A stretch of DNA of 64,000 bases from Pseudomonas alkylphenolica (lineage in GTDB: Bacteria > Pseudomonadota > Gammaproteobacteria > Pseudomonadales > Pseudomonadaceae), in NCBI RefSeq assembly GCF_004025535.1, contig NZ_QJRG01000042.1, forward strand, positions 1 to 64,000, read 5' to 3'. Shown piece after piece: positions 8,629 to 18,360 of the stretch; position 1 is the first letter of the stretch, and each line of letters starts with the position of its first letter. A program made the translations under genes and the position numbers. The notes beneath the pieces are model-generated. The model had not been told where the DNA came from. It did no database searches and worked only from the letters and a program-made list of their open reading frames with translations.

Positions 8629-11076
8629 TCAGAAGTCGTACCGGGTAGTGAGCATCACATTACGCGGCTCCCCGTAATAGCCGCTGAAAAACGTGGTATC
8701 CAGCGCGCTGATGTACTTCTTGTCGAACACGTTGTTGACGTTGAGGCTGGTGGAGAGCTGATCGGTCAACTGGTAACGGGCCATCAGATTGACCACGGTG
8801 AACTGCTCCTGCGTGGCCTTGACGGTGCCCAATGCCGAGCTCGGAGTCACCGTGATGTGGGTGCCACTCTGCCAGTTGGCGCCCCCACCGACGGTCAGCC
8901 GGTTGAAGTCGCCTGGCAGGCGATAGGTGCTCCACAGCTTGATCATGTTGGCCGGCGCTTCGGTGTTGATGCGCTCGTCGTCGGCGTCTTCGGTGATGCT
9001 GTGGTTGTAGCTGGCAGCAACGTTCCAGTCCGTCATCAGCTCGCCATTGGCCTCGACCTCGAAGCCGCGGGTGGTGGCGCCGCTGACCGCCTTGTAAGCC
9101 GCCGATGTGGTTCCGGGAATGACTTTGCCCGGATCGACCACGGCGAGGTTGTCCTGCTTGATCTGGTAAGCGGCAATGCTGGTGTTCAGGCGGCCACCAA
9201 AGAATTCGCTTTTCAGGCCGACTTCGTAGTTGTCGCCTTCACGCGGGTCGAGGGTGGCACCGTTGGCGTCGCGCACGCTTTGTGGCTTGTAGATGCTGGT
9301 GTAGCTGGCATACACCGAATGAATGTCGTTGAGGTCGTAGACCACGCCGGCATACGGCGTCACCACGCCGCTTTCGCGGTACTGGGTGTTGCGGTTGCTG
9401 TTCGGGGTCAGCACATATTCGAGGTCGTAGTTGTACTTGTAGTTGCTGGCCCGGGCGCCAAGGATGATCGACAGGTCGTCGGTCGGGCGCAGGCGCGTGG
9501 CGATGTAGCTGCCGCTCTGGTAGATGGTGGTGTCGCCGTCATACAGCTTGCCGTTGCTGGTGTTCGGCTCTTTGGTGTAGTTGTCCCAGTCGTAGAAGTT
9601 GACGAACGTGCCTTCGATCGCCGTGCCACGCAGCGGCGAGTGGCGGTTTTCAAAGCGCGAGAAGTTATAGCCGACAATCAGCTCATGCTGGCGGCCGAAC
9701 AGTTGAAACGGCCCCTGGGCCATGACGTCCACACCGGTCTGCTTCTGCCAGGTGCTGCCGGCACCTCCGTACAGGCGCACGCCGGCACCGGTGTTGATAT
9801 CGGGAAAGCCCCAGCTGGCGGTGGCGAGCTTGTAGTCGTCACGCTTGATGTACATCTGGTTGACGGCCACCCGCAGGCTCCAGTCGTAGCCCAGTTGCTG
9901 TTCGATGCTGGCGAAGGTATTGAGCGCATCCTGGGGGTTGCTGCTCCAGCGTGCGGCACTGTTGGTCGAGCGCGAAAAGTCGGTTTGCTTGCCGTTGCTG
10001 TAGAACAGCGGGAAGGCCACCGAAGAGGAGCCTTCGGGTTCGTTCTTCTGGTAGTCGGCGCCCACCGTCAGCAGCGTGGTGTCGCTGAGGTCAGCTTCGA
10101 GTATCCCGTAGAAAATCTGCTTTTCCTGGGAATAGTGATCCACATAGCTGTTGTTCTGCTGATAGGCCGCGACCATCCGCCCGCGCACGTTGCCGGTCGG
10201 GGTGAGCGGGCCGGACAGGTCGAGCTCGGTGCGGTACTTGTCCCAGGAGCCCAGGCCTGCGGTCACGTGCCCCTTGAATTCGGCGGTGGGACGCTTGCGC
10301 ACCAGGTTGATGGTGGCCGAAGGGTCGCCCGCGCCAGTCATCAGGCCGGAAGCACCGCGCAGCACTTCGACACGGTCGTAGATGGCCATGTCGGCCAGGC
10401 TCTGCGCCGACACCTGGCTGACGATATCCAGGGTGGTGGGAATGCCATCGAACTGGTAGTTGTCGACGCTGTAGCCACGCGAGTAGATATTGAAACGTTC
10501 GCTGCCCAGGCTCTGCACCGAAAGACCGGGGGTCTGCTTGAGCACGTCGGTGAGGTCGTTGAGGGCCTGATCGTCCATGCGTTGGCGGGTGATGACACTG
10601 ACCGACTGCGGCGTCTCGCGCAGCGACAGCGGCAACTTGATGGCGGTATTGCTCGAGCCTGTGGTGTACGAGCCTGTGCCGTCGGTGGTTGCGCCCAGGC
10701 CGGCGGCATTGATGCTGGTAGCCCCGAGCTCCAGGGCGCTGCCGTTTTCACTGCGGGCCAGCACGTAGCGCTTTTCCCCGGCTTGCAGCACGCGCAGGCC
10801 GCTGCCCTGCAGCAGGCGGGCAAAGCCCTGCTCCAGCTCGAAATCACCGTGCAACCCTGGCGATTGCAGGCCGGCGGTTTCTTCGCTGCTGAAGGTGATC
10901 ATCACGCCACTGGCAGCCGCGAACTGGCTGAGTGCAGTGGCCAGGCTACCGGCCGGAATATCGTAGGCCAGCGGTTTCGCCCAGGCCGGCGTCAGCGCCA
11001 GCAACGACCCGGCAAGGCTCAGGGTCAGCGCCGCAGGGCGCAAGCAGCTGGCAAGAAGTGAGGGGCGCAAATGCAT
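8629..11076 (-). CDS. TonB-dependent siderophore receptor with signalling domain
   Basis: An 815-residue outer-membrane receptor. After the signal peptide (ends near TPAWA) comes an STN signalling domain (about residues 35-105; DIPAGSLATALSQFAAASG). A TonB-box/plug region follows (SVSVITRQRMDDQALNDL, VEVLRGASGLMTGAGDPS), then a beta-barrel ending in TTRYDF with terminal Phe. The ATG at 11076 follows AGGAAC and is preferred to upstream in-frame starts. The STN domain and the FecR/FecI genes directly upstream indicate cell-surface signalling that induces the receptor's own synthesis. The ligand is probably a ferric siderophore, perhaps a hydroxamate or pyoverdine type, but the sequence does not settle this. 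Confidence 0.93.
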   Translation of the reverse strand: MHLRPSLLASCLRPAALTLSLAGSLLALTPAWAKPLAYDIPAGSLATALSQFAAASGVMITFSSEETAGLQSPGLHGDFELEQGFARLLQGSGLRVLQAGEKRYVLARSENGSALELGATSINAAGLGATTDGTGSYTTGSSNTAIKLPLSLRETPQSVSVITRQRMDDQALNDLTDVLKQTPGLSVQSLGSERFNIYSRGYSVDNYQFDGIPTTLDIVSQVSAQSLADMAIYDRVEVLRGASGLMTGAGDPSATINLVRKRPTAEFKGHVTAGLGSWDKYRTELDLSGPLTPTGNVRGRMVAAYQQNNSYVDHYSQEKQIFYGILEADLSDTTLLTVGADYQKNEPEGSSSVAFPLFYSNGKQTDFSRSTNSAARWSSNPQDALNTFASIEQQLGYDWSLRVAVNQMYIKRDDYKLATASWGFPDINTGAGVRLYGGAGSTWQKQTGVDVMAQGPFQLFGRQHELIVGYNFSRFENRHSPLRGTAIEGTFVNFYDWDNYTKEPNTSNGKLYDGDTTIYQSGSYIATRLRPTDDLSIILGARASNYKYNYDLEYVLTPNSNRNTQYRESGVVTPYAGVVYDLNDIHSVYASYTSIYKPQSVRDANGATLDPREGDNYEVGLKSEFFGGRLNTSIAAYQIKQDNLAVVDPGKVIPGTTSAAYKAVSGATTRGFEVEANGELMTDWNVAASYNHSITEDADDERINTEAPANMIKLWSTYRLPGDFNRLTVGGGANWQSGTHITVTPSSALGTVKATQEQFTVVNLMARYQLTDQLSTSLNVNNVFDKKYISALDTTFFSGYYGEPRNVMLTTRYDF

Positions 11077-11187
11077 CGAAAGGTTCCTGTTCGGGTTGGC
11101 AATGGCTGCGTCTGATGCGCATGTGCAGGTAGGGCCGAAACAGGAATGAAAATCTGTTACCCGAAAAAGCAAAATATTTTCACCCAC

Positions 11188-12108
11188 TCAGGTTGCTCTG
11201 CCCTCGACCCGAACCCAGTAGCGAGTCAGGCGGCGTACCTGCACAGGCAGGGAGTCCTCCAGGTTGGCCAGCACCGCCTCACTGTCATCGAGCAGGAAGG
11301 TGCCGGAAAGTCGCAGGTCGGCAACCTCGGGGGCACAGCCAAGGTACCCATGGCGGTACCGGGAAAGCTCGGCGAGAACATCCTGCAGCCGCCAGTCGAT
11401 CACCACCAGCATGCCGCGCGTCCACGCCGACGCTTGCGTTGCAGCGGGCAGCAAGGGGCCGACGCTGTCAGCGGCAAAGCTCAGGGTCTGCCCTGCCTCG
11501 GCACGCACGCTGTGCGCAGTGGCCAGGCGCGGACGCACTTCCACCGCGTGTGCCTCCACCGTCACCCGGGTAACACCGTCGCCTTGGCGCACGACAAAGC
11601 GTGTACCGAGGGCGCGTACAGTGCCCTGTGCACTGTGCACACTCAGCGGGCGAGCATCCTTGGCCGTCTCCACCAGAATTTCGCCCTGACGCAGCACAAT
11701 CAGGCGCTGGCGCTCATCGAAGTGCACGTCAACCCGGGTATCGGTGTCGAGCACCAGGCGGCTGCCGTCGGCCAGGGTCAGATGACGCCGCTGCCCTACC
11801 CTTGTGGTGTAGTCCGCACGCCAAGGCGAAACCTCATAACCCTGCCAGCCGACCACACCGACACCGAGCAGCATGGCGAACATTTTCAGCGCCGCGCGAC
11901 GCTGTTGCCTGGCCTGTTCGAGGGTGGTGGCGGCGACGGCCGGGGCCTGCCCGAGGCGTTGCTGCAGCTGCTCGATGCGCTTCCAGGCCTCGGCATGTTG
12001 CGGGTCAGCCGTCAGCCAGGTACGCCATTCGTTACGGGTGGCTTCGCTCACGGTGCTTTCGTGCAACCGCACATACCAGTCCACCGCCTGGGCCAGGATG
12101 CGTTTCAT
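11188..12108 (-). CDS. FecR-type anti-sigma/sigma regulator
   Basis: A 306-residue inner-membrane regulator that relays the signal from the TonB receptor's STN domain to the ECF sigma factor. The N-terminal cytoplasmic part has the DUF4880 pattern AVDWYVRLHESTVSEATRNE. One transmembrane stretch lies near residues 75-92 (FAMLLGVGVVGWQGYEV). The periplasmic FecR domain contains LADGSRLVLDTDTRVDV, and the C-terminal STN-like part contains LSRYRHGYLGCAPEVADL. Its start overlaps the sigma factor stop by 4 bp (ATGA). The spacing to the receptor is 111 bp. Confidence 0.93.
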   Translation of the reverse strand: MKRILAQAVDWYVRLHESTVSEATRNEWRTWLTADPQHAEAWKRIEQLQQRLGQAPAVAATTLEQARQQRRAALKMFAMLLGVGVVGWQGYEVSPWRADYTTRVGQRRHLTLADGSRLVLDTDTRVDVHFDERQRLIVLRQGEILVETAKDARPLSVHSAQGTVRALGTRFVVRQGDGVTRVTVEAHAVEVRPRLATAHSVRAEAGQTLSFAADSVGPLLPAATQASAWTRGMLVVIDWRLQDVLAELSRYRHGYLGCAPEVADLRLSGTFLLDDSEAVLANLEDSLPVQVRRLTRYWVRVEGRAT

Positions 12109-12599
12109 GCTTCGTCCAGCAGCAGGCAGTGCATCAGGGCGTTGGCGAGGTGCTTGCGCACCGTGCTGACCGACACGCCAACCCGCTCGGCGGTTTTCTC
12201 ATAGCTGAGCCCGTCGAGTTGCACGGCGAGGAAGATCTGCCGGGTGCGCGTGCCAAGGCCGTCGAGCATGCGGTCGATGGCCAGCAGGCTGTCGAAGATC
12301 AGCGCGCGGTCTTCTGCCGACGGCGCGTGGATCTCGGGGCGCAACTTCAGCGCTTCCAGGTAGGCCTGTTCCAGGCTGCGCCGGCGGTACATGTCGATGA
12401 CCAGGCCACGGGCAATGGTCGCCAGGTAACGACGCGGCTCCTGCAGGGTGCCGGAGGTGCGCGCAAGCAGCACACGAATGAAAGTGTCCTGTGCCAGATC
12501 AGCGGCATCGGCCGAGTTGTTCAGGCGCTGACGCAACCAGCCCCGCAACCAGCCATGATGCTCGACGTAGAGATGCTCGATGGGGTGTCTGCCAGACAT
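12105..12599 (-). CDS. ECF sigma factor, FecI-like
   Basis: A 164-residue ECF sigma factor. Region 2 has DAADLAQDTFIRVLLAR and RRYLATIARGLVIDMYRRR. Region 4 has LDGLSYEKTAERVGVSVSTV followed by RKHLANALMHC. It is the first gene of the minus-strand sigma-FecR-receptor operon. The candidate Fur box at 12630-12648, about 31 bp upstream of the start, suggests iron-repressed expression. The partner receptor is most likely the one at 8629-11076. Confidence 0.94.
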   Translation of the reverse strand: MSGRHPIEHLYVEHHGWLRGWLRQRLNNSADAADLAQDTFIRVLLARTSGTLQEPRRYLATIARGLVIDMYRRRSLEQAYLEALKLRPEIHAPSAEDRALIFDSLLAIDRMLDGLGTRTRQIFLAVQLDGLSYEKTAERVGVSVSTVRKHLANALMHCLLLDEA

Positions 12600-12629
12600 G
12601 CCGTTCCTTCCACTGTGCCGACATCAATT

Positions 12630-12648
12630 GCAAATATGTCGCATTATC
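12630..12648 (-). promoter_or_regulatory. Candidate Fur box upstream of ECF sigma gene
   Basis: Read on the minus strand, the 19 bases GATAATGCGACATATTTGC match the Fur consensus GATAATGATAATCATTATC at 12 of 19 positions by my count, with a perfect first half GATAATG. It sits 31 bp upstream of the sigma-factor start, as expected for iron-repressed FecI genes. A direct repeat AATTGCAAAT flanks it. Confidence 0.5.
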
Positions 12649-12677
12649 ACCAAGTGAATTGCAAATGGAACAGATTT

Positions 12678-14243
12678 TTATGCCTCAGCTTCGTTCCCCG
12701 CGAAGGCAACCCCTTCCCGCCCGCGCTGCTTGACCTGGTACATGGCGTGATCCGCAGCCTTGAGCAACACCGCAAGGTTCTGCCCGTCGCCCGGACAGCG
12801 GGCAATACCGATGCTGCACGAGATCGTGAACTCACCCGCCGTCGTCACGATGGGCTGGCGAACGGCGTCGAGCATCCGATTGCCCACCTTCTCGGCATCC
12901 GCGGCATTGAACAGGTCTGCCACCAGCACCACAAACTCATCGCCGCCGAAACGTGCCACGGTGTCGCTCGACCGCGCGGTTTGCAGCAAGCGGCTGGCCA
13001 CGGCACGCAGCACCTGGTCGCCAACCTCATGGCCATGGTTGTCGTTGATCGGCTTGAAACGGTCGAGGTCGATCAGCATCAACGCAAACGGCACGCCGTG
13101 TTGATGCCAGTGCTCGCATGCCTGCTCGAAGCGCTCGCTCAGCAACTGGCGGTTGGGCAGCTTGGTGAGGACGTCGTGGGTGGCAAGATAGGCTGACTTC
13201 TCGTGCTCGCGCTCAGCCTGCTCAATGGCCTTGAAATGGCGGACCAACACCAGCGGCATCAGCACCAGGGCGCCGGCGAGTACCGCCAGCAGCGTCAGCG
13301 CTTCGGCCGTGAGCACATCGCCCAGGCGCAATTGACGTTCGAACGACAAGGTTACCGGTTGCGAGTTGTGGGTGATCTCGACGCTGTCATTCAGGCGTGG
13401 CAGCAACAGGCGGTCCAGCACGCCGGCCAGTTCGGTGTCCTTGGCAAACAGCACACCGCGATCACCGGTGACGCCGTTGAGCACGGCACGGATGCCCACC
13501 TGCGGGTCCGGATCGACCGCGCTCACAGCCTGACGGATCGCGTCGGTCTTGATCACCAGCAACGCAACCATGGTGCTGCCAAAGAAGTTGGGGCGCGCCG
13601 GCTGTTGCGCCTGCTCGGGACGCATGACGGACTGCATCAGGATGTAGGCGTTCTCGCCTTCGTACATCGAGAAAATCGGCGATACCGTGGGCTTGAGGCT
13701 TTTGCGCGCCTGGGCCAGCGCGTAGGACAGGTAACCGACGCTTTCCAGCTTTACACCATAGATGGCGCGGGCTTGTTCAAGCTCGGGGTACATAAACAGT
13801 ACCGGCCAGGTTTCGCCGAGGTTGAGCTGCTGCGCGGGTGCTTGATGGGTCAGGCTGGGAAAGTCCTTGAAGGCAAAATCCGCTCGCCAGTTGCGACGCA
13901 GCAGCGCTTCAAAATCCGCCTGCTCTGACACAGGGATGCCCCGAGCCACTTCAATCATGTACAGATGCGGGTAAGCGGCCAGCACCGCTTCACAATAGCG
14001 CGCCGCTGCCTGCGCATCGCTCTGCTCTACCGCCTGGAGAAAAGCCGTAAAGCCGGCCAGCACCGCTTCATTGGTATCGAGCTGATTGCGCACCACACCA
14101 GAGATGCCCTGCACATACTGCGAAAAACGCGTTTCCCAGCGGTGCGTCTCGGACTTGAGCAGCAACGCAGCCGAAAAGCCGATCAGGCCAACGGCCAGGG
14201 CGATGAATCCGGCGAACGAGCGCCGGCGCTTGATCACCTGCAT
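12678..14243 (-). CDS. CHASE-domain diguanylate cyclase
   Basis: A 521-residue membrane protein making cyclic-di-GMP. TM1 is near residues 10-30. A periplasmic CHASE sensor follows at about 60-230 (YPHLYMIEVARGIPVSE). TM2 is near 290-312, and a C-terminal GGDEF domain covers about 350-510. The active-site signature RFGGDEFVVLV is intact and the substrate motif DLDRFKPINDNHGHEVGD is present. No EAL domain follows, and no RxxD inhibitory site is obvious just before GGDEF. It stands alone between the sigma factor and the hydrolase gene. Confidence 0.93.
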   Translation of the reverse strand: MQVIKRRRSFAGFIALAVGLIGFSAALLLKSETHRWETRFSQYVQGISGVVRNQLDTNEAVLAGFTAFLQAVEQSDAQAAARYCEAVLAAYPHLYMIEVARGIPVSEQADFEALLRRNWRADFAFKDFPSLTHQAPAQQLNLGETWPVLFMYPELEQARAIYGVKLESVGYLSYALAQARKSLKPTVSPIFSMYEGENAYILMQSVMRPEQAQQPARPNFFGSTMVALLVIKTDAIRQAVSAVDPDPQVGIRAVLNGVTGDRGVLFAKDTELAGVLDRLLLPRLNDSVEITHNSQPVTLSFERQLRLGDVLTAEALTLLAVLAGALVLMPLVLVRHFKAIEQAEREHEKSAYLATHDVLTKLPNRQLLSERFEQACEHWHQHGVPFALMLIDLDRFKPINDNHGHEVGDQVLRAVASRLLQTARSSDTVARFGGDEFVVLVADLFNAADAEKVGNRMLDAVRQPIVTTAGEFTISCSIGIARCPGDGQNLAVLLKAADHAMYQVKQRGREGVAFAGNEAEA

Positions 14244-14268
14244 GCGGCATTCCCTGTGGGTCGATAAG

Positions 14269-14292
14269 GCGCGTCCAGTCCAGTGGACGCGC
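14269..14292 (-). terminator. Inverted repeat after the cysteine hydrolase gene
   Basis: A perfect 9-bp stem GCGCGTCCA / TGGACGCGC with a 6-base loop lies between the hydrolase stop (14341) and the diguanylate cyclase start (14243). No T-run follows, so it is a terminator-like hairpin rather than a proven intrinsic terminator. Confidence 0.4.
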
Positions 14293-14340
14293 AGGCAAGC
14301 GCCTGAATCTATCGCCAGCCAGTGCGCTGGAGCAAGCTTT

Positions 14341-14829
14341 TTAGCCGTCTATTTCAGCCAGCCCGGCAAGCACCTCGGCACGGGTGGTGACCTGGCCAAA
14401 GTGATGCTTCCACAAGTCGATCCCCAACTGCCCCGACCTGTCCAGCGACGACCCCACGGTCAGGTCGGTAACCAGCGTCGGGCACAAACCGGCATCGAAC
14501 AGCGCAAAGCCGGCGGCGAGCACACAGGTTTCGGTCTGGATGCCACACACCAGCACACGCTCGACGTTGCACTGTTTGAGGTACGCGAGCATTTCAGCCG
14601 TCGGCCCGTAGCCGTGCTTGATGAACACCTGATCGGCCTCGATCAGGCTTTCGTCTTCGGCGGCCGGGTGCCAGCCGAGCTGGCGTTGAAACGGAGTGAC
14701 CTGCTCGTCATGCAGCTCGACCGAAACGACAGTGGGAATCCGCGCCGACAACACCCGCACACCGTCGATCAGCCACTGGGGTGGATTGAAGGTGGACTGG
14801 ATATCCACGCTGAGCAGAACCTGACGCAT
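14341..14829 (-). CDS. Cysteine hydrolase (isochorismatase family)
   Basis: A 162-residue isochorismatase-like hydrolase. The catalytic triad is visible: Asp in LLSVDIQSTF, Lys in VFIKHGYG and the nucleophile Cys in VCGIQTETCVLAAGFA. The length is slightly short but complete for the family, which includes nicotinamidases and ureidoacrylate/N-carbamoyl amidases. It ends 71 bp upstream of the permease stop region on the same strand. Co-transcription with the purine permease and deaminase is possible. Substrate unknown. Confidence 0.87.
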   Translation of the reverse strand: MRQVLLSVDIQSTFNPPQWLIDGVRVLSARIPTVVSVELHDEQVTPFQRQLGWHPAAEDESLIEADQVFIKHGYGPTAEMLAYLKQCNVERVLVCGIQTETCVLAAGFALFDAGLCPTLVTDLTVGSSLDRSGQLGIDLWKHHFGQVTTRAEVLAGLAEIDG

Positions 14830-14899
14830 GCTGACTCCCGACTGCTGGCTGAGGGCGCGCAGTATATCGCCGCACGCCCCTTGCCAGGCTTTTTACTGT

Positions 14900-16414
14900 T
14901 TAGTGCACCGGTTGCGGGTGCTTTCTACGCGGTGGCGGAACATCCTCGTGCGCCTCGTCGTTTTCAACAATGAGCACTTCCTTACCGTCACAGTCGAACA
15001 GCTTGCCGTCACGGAAGAAGTCGCCATCGTTGAGGCCGGCGATATCCCGGTAACGCAGGGTGCGCTCACTGGCGGCTACGAACACCGACTGCTGGTCAGA
15101 GTTGCCGGCGCGCAGGTGGTTGAACAACAGGTTGAGGAGGATGGCCATGATCGCTGCCGAGCTGATGCCGGAGTGGAAAATGGTCTCGAACCAGGTCGGG
15201 AAATGGTGATAGAAACCCGGTGCAGCAATCGGGATCATGCCAAAGCCAATCGACGTGGCAACGATGATCAGGTTCATGTTGTTGCGGTAGTCCACCTGGG
15301 CCAGAGTACGGATACCGCTGGCCGCAACGGTGCCGAACAGCACCAGCCCTGCTCCACCGAGCACTGCGGTTGGCACTGCAGCGACCAAACGGCCCATCAC
15401 CGGCAGCAACCCGAACGTCACCAGGATCAGCCCTGCGGTGGCCACCACGTAGCGGCTCTTCACACCGGTCACGGCCACCAGGCCGACGTTCTGGGCAAAG
15501 GCACTCTGGGTGAAGGAGCCGAACAACGGCGCCAGCGCGCTGGAGATCATGTCTGCACGCAAACCGTTGCCTAGGCGTTTTGAGTCCACCTTGGTTTCGA
15601 TGATCTCGCCCACGGCCAGAATGTCGGCAGAGGTCTCGACCATGGTCACCACAATCACGATCAGCATCGACAGGATCGCGGCGAGCTGAAATTGCGGTGC
15701 ACCCAGCGGCAGGATCTCCGGCAGTGCCACAAACGGGCCTTCAAGGGCCTGGGAGAAGTCGGCCATGCCAAAGGCCATCGCCACGAAGGTGCCGATGACG
15801 ATCGCCAGCAGAATCGACAGGCGCGAAAGGCTGGCGCTGCCCAGTTTGCTCAGCAACAGCACGGTCACCAGGGTGAACGCCGCCAGGGAGATGTTCGCCG
15901 TACTGCCAAAATCGGCGGCCTGGCTGTTGCCGCCCATGGCCCAGCGCGCCGTCACCGGCATCAGGGTCAGGCCGATGGTGGTGATGACGATGCCCGTCAC
16001 CAGCGGTGGAAAGAACTTGATGATGCGCGAGAAGAGTGGCGTGATCAGCAAGCCGATCAGCGACGACACGATCACCGCGCCGAACACCACCGACAAACCG
16101 CCCGTACCGTCGTTGCCGATAATTGCGACCATGGTCGCGACGCTGGCAAACGACACGCCCTGCACCAGCGGCAGGCGGCAGCCGAAGAACGGAATGCCGA
16201 GGGTCTGCAGCAAAGTCGCCAGGCCACCGGCGAACAGTGACGCGGCAATCAGCAAGCCCACGTCCGCAGGCGAAAGGCCGGCGGCCTGACCGATAATCAG
16301 CGGCACCGCGATGATCCCGCCATACATCGTCAGCACATGTTGCAGCCCGTAGGCCAGGTTGGCACCAACGCCGAGGTTCTCGTCTTCCGGAAGGGTTGAA
16401 GCTGGAGAAGTCAT
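14900..16414 (-). CDS. NCS2-family purine permease (xanthine/urate type)
   Basis: A 504-residue inner-membrane transporter of the nucleobase-cation symporter 2 family with about 12-14 membrane segments. The signature FAQNVGLVAVTG matches the NCS2 motif QNxGxxxxT. The TM1 motif NLAYGLQHVLTMYGG carries the conserved Q-H pair. The C-terminal tail is polar and contains a run of charged residues. The gene lies 144 bp downstream of the 8-oxoguanine deaminase start-side operon, so purine (xanthine, urate or guanine-derived) uptake is the natural inference. A uracil substrate is less likely. Confidence 0.9.
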   Translation of the reverse strand: MTSPASTLPEDENLGVGANLAYGLQHVLTMYGGIIAVPLIIGQAAGLSPADVGLLIAASLFAGGLATLLQTLGIPFFGCRLPLVQGVSFASVATMVAIIGNDGTGGLSVVFGAVIVSSLIGLLITPLFSRIIKFFPPLVTGIVITTIGLTLMPVTARWAMGGNSQAADFGSTANISLAAFTLVTVLLLSKLGSASLSRLSILLAIVIGTFVAMAFGMADFSQALEGPFVALPEILPLGAPQFQLAAILSMLIVIVVTMVETSADILAVGEIIETKVDSKRLGNGLRADMISSALAPLFGSFTQSAFAQNVGLVAVTGVKSRYVVATAGLILVTFGLLPVMGRLVAAVPTAVLGGAGLVLFGTVAASGIRTLAQVDYRNNMNLIIVATSIGFGMIPIAAPGFYHHFPTWFETIFHSGISSAAIMAILLNLLFNHLRAGNSDQQSVFVAASERTLRYRDIAGLNDGDFFRDGKLFDCDGKEVLIVENDEAHEDVPPPRRKHPQPVH

Positions 16415-16558
16415 GGTGAGTAGCTCGCTTTTGTTATTTTGATGCGTCTAACAGCACGGTCTCAGTCGCGTTTGAAACGTTTTTAACAGGCACAACAGCA
16501 CCCCGCCGCTGCGCTCAGCGCGCAACGGCAAGGTCAACTCAGGTCACGTCAGATCAGC

Positions 16559-17917
16559 TCACTCGCCGCTGACCAACTGGTAGGCCAACTGGTTGTGGCG
16601 CTCCAGCACCCGTGGCAGGTCCACGGTGGTAATGCGGCCATCCTTGACCACCACACGGCCATTGATCACGCTGGTGTCGACGTGGGTCGGCGTGCAGAAC
16701 ACCAGGGCCGCCAACGGGTCGTGGTGGGCGCCGGCATAGGCCACATGGCCAAGGTCGAAGGCAACGAAGTCCGCGACCATGCCCGGCGCCAGGGCACCGA
16801 CATCGTTACGGTTGAGCACCTTGGCGCCGCCCAGGGTGGCGATTTCCAGCGCTTCGCGCGCCGTCATCGCATCCGGGCCAAATCCGACACGCTGAAGCAG
16901 CAGCGCCTGACGTACTTCGCCGATCATGCTGGCGCCATCGTTGGAGGCCGAACCGTCGACACCCAGGCCTACCGGCACACCGTGGTCGCGCATCTTGCGG
17001 ATCGGCGCGATACCGGAAGCCAGGCGCATGTTCGAGCACGGGCAATGAGCAACCCCCGTACCGGTACGGGCAAACAGCTCGATACCGTGCTGGTCGAGCT
17101 GCACACAGTGGGCGTGCCATACATCGTGCCCTACCCAGCCCAGGTCTTCGGCGTACTCGGCAGGCGTCATGCCGAACTTCTCCCGGCTGTAGGCGATGTC
17201 GTTGACGTTTTCCGCCAGGTGCGTATGCATCGATACGCCATACTGACGCGCCAGCACCGCGGCTTCGCGCATCAGGTCGCGGCTCACCGAAAACGGTGAA
17301 CACGGCGCCACCACCACACGCAGCATCGAACCGTGGCTGGCGTCGTGGTAGTCCTCGATCAGGCGCTGGGACTCCTTGAGGATGTCGCTTTCTTTCTCCA
17401 CCACCGAATCCGGCGGCAGGCCGCCCTGGCTCTGGCCGACGCTCATGCTGCCGCGCGCGGCATGGAAGCGCATGCCGATTTCGCCTGCGGCATGGATGCT
17501 GTCGTCGAGCTTGCAGCCATTGGGGTAGATATACAGGTGGTCACTGGAAGTGGTGCAGCCCGACAGAATCAACTCCGCCATCGCGGTCTGGGTCGATACC
17601 GCGATCATTTCCGGTGTCAGCCGTGCCCAGATCGGGTAGAGGTTGGTCAGCCAGTTGAACAGCTCGCCGTCCTGAGCGGCCGGCACCACGCGGGTGAGGC
17701 TCTGGTACATGTGGTGGTGGGTGTTGATCAGGCCTGGGATGACCACCTTGCCGGTCATGTCCAGCACCACATCGGCGTGTTGCGGCAGGGTGTCGCTCGG
17801 GCCGACCTGCTTGATCAGGTTGTCCTCGATATACAGGCCACCGCGCTTGATCTCGCGGCGCTCGCCGTCCATGGTCACCAGAAGTTCGGCGTTCTTGACC
17901 AGTAATGTCTTGGGCAT
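16559..17917 (-). CDS. 8-oxoguanine deaminase
   Basis: A 452-residue amidohydrolase of the Atz/Trz group that in Pseudomonas converts 8-oxoguanine to urate. The metal ligands are visible: NTHHHMYQSL (HxH), SMHTHLAEN, HAHCVQLD and LGVDGSASNDG. Length and the LYIYPNGCKLDDSI block agree with characterised 8-oxoguanine deaminases (PA0142-like). Its product urate fits the downstream NCS2 permease and possible purine catabolism. Other members of the group deaminate triazines or guanine, so substrate assignment is by resemblance. Confidence 0.88.
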   Translation of the reverse strand: MPKTLLVKNAELLVTMDGERREIKRGGLYIEDNLIKQVGPSDTLPQHADVVLDMTGKVVIPGLINTHHHMYQSLTRVVPAAQDGELFNWLTNLYPIWARLTPEMIAVSTQTAMAELILSGCTTSSDHLYIYPNGCKLDDSIHAAGEIGMRFHAARGSMSVGQSQGGLPPDSVVEKESDILKESQRLIEDYHDASHGSMLRVVVAPCSPFSVSRDLMREAAVLARQYGVSMHTHLAENVNDIAYSREKFGMTPAEYAEDLGWVGHDVWHAHCVQLDQHGIELFARTGTGVAHCPCSNMRLASGIAPIRKMRDHGVPVGLGVDGSASNDGASMIGEVRQALLLQRVGFGPDAMTAREALEIATLGGAKVLNRNDVGALAPGMVADFVAFDLGHVAYAGAHHDPLAALVFCTPTHVDTSVINGRVVVKDGRITTVDLPRVLERHNQLAYQLVSGE

Positions 17918-18360
17918 GGGTATTCCTCTCCCGCTTGGAGTTGGATTTCAACGTGATTCTTTTACAGGCACCCGGTTTGCGTGTTCAGCCAAGCCCATGC
18001 AACCAGGCGCCGTATGAAGTGGGCGCCTTGTGGCTTGATCGGTCAGTGCACGCGCACGGACGTTGTCCAGGTACTGCCCCTGGGCAAAGGATCGAGAAAT
18101 CTCGGGGTGTTCCCGGCGAACGGGATAAAGACTAATTCATCACTCACGCAAGCAGCGTAACGAACGACGAACGACAATCGCAGAGGGTGCTCGAAGAGGT
18201 CGAGCGGGTGTGGGTGTCGCATGGCGAAGACCATCGCAATACGCAGCGGCGATTACCGCTGTCGTAGGCGCGGCATAATGTAAGCAGAAATATTTATTCC
18301 TGTATACAAAAAATACGCCCCGCCATGACCCAAGCCCTGTGGCTGGTTGCTATGCCCTGC
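17918..18360. other. Intergenic region with TGTATACA palindrome
   Basis: No convincing gene in these 443 bp. A perfect 8-bp palindrome TGTATACA at 18301-18308 lies in an AT-rich patch that looks like a promoter or operator. A short plus-strand frame starts at ATG 18325 and runs antisense into the sulfatase 3' end; it is probably not a gene. The rest of the interval shows nothing recognisable. Confidence 0.4.

Noticed and set aside
8857..11061. 734-codon plus-strand frame over the TonB receptor gene
   Set aside because: It is antisense to a complete receptor with clear plug and barrel motifs and has no domain of its own.
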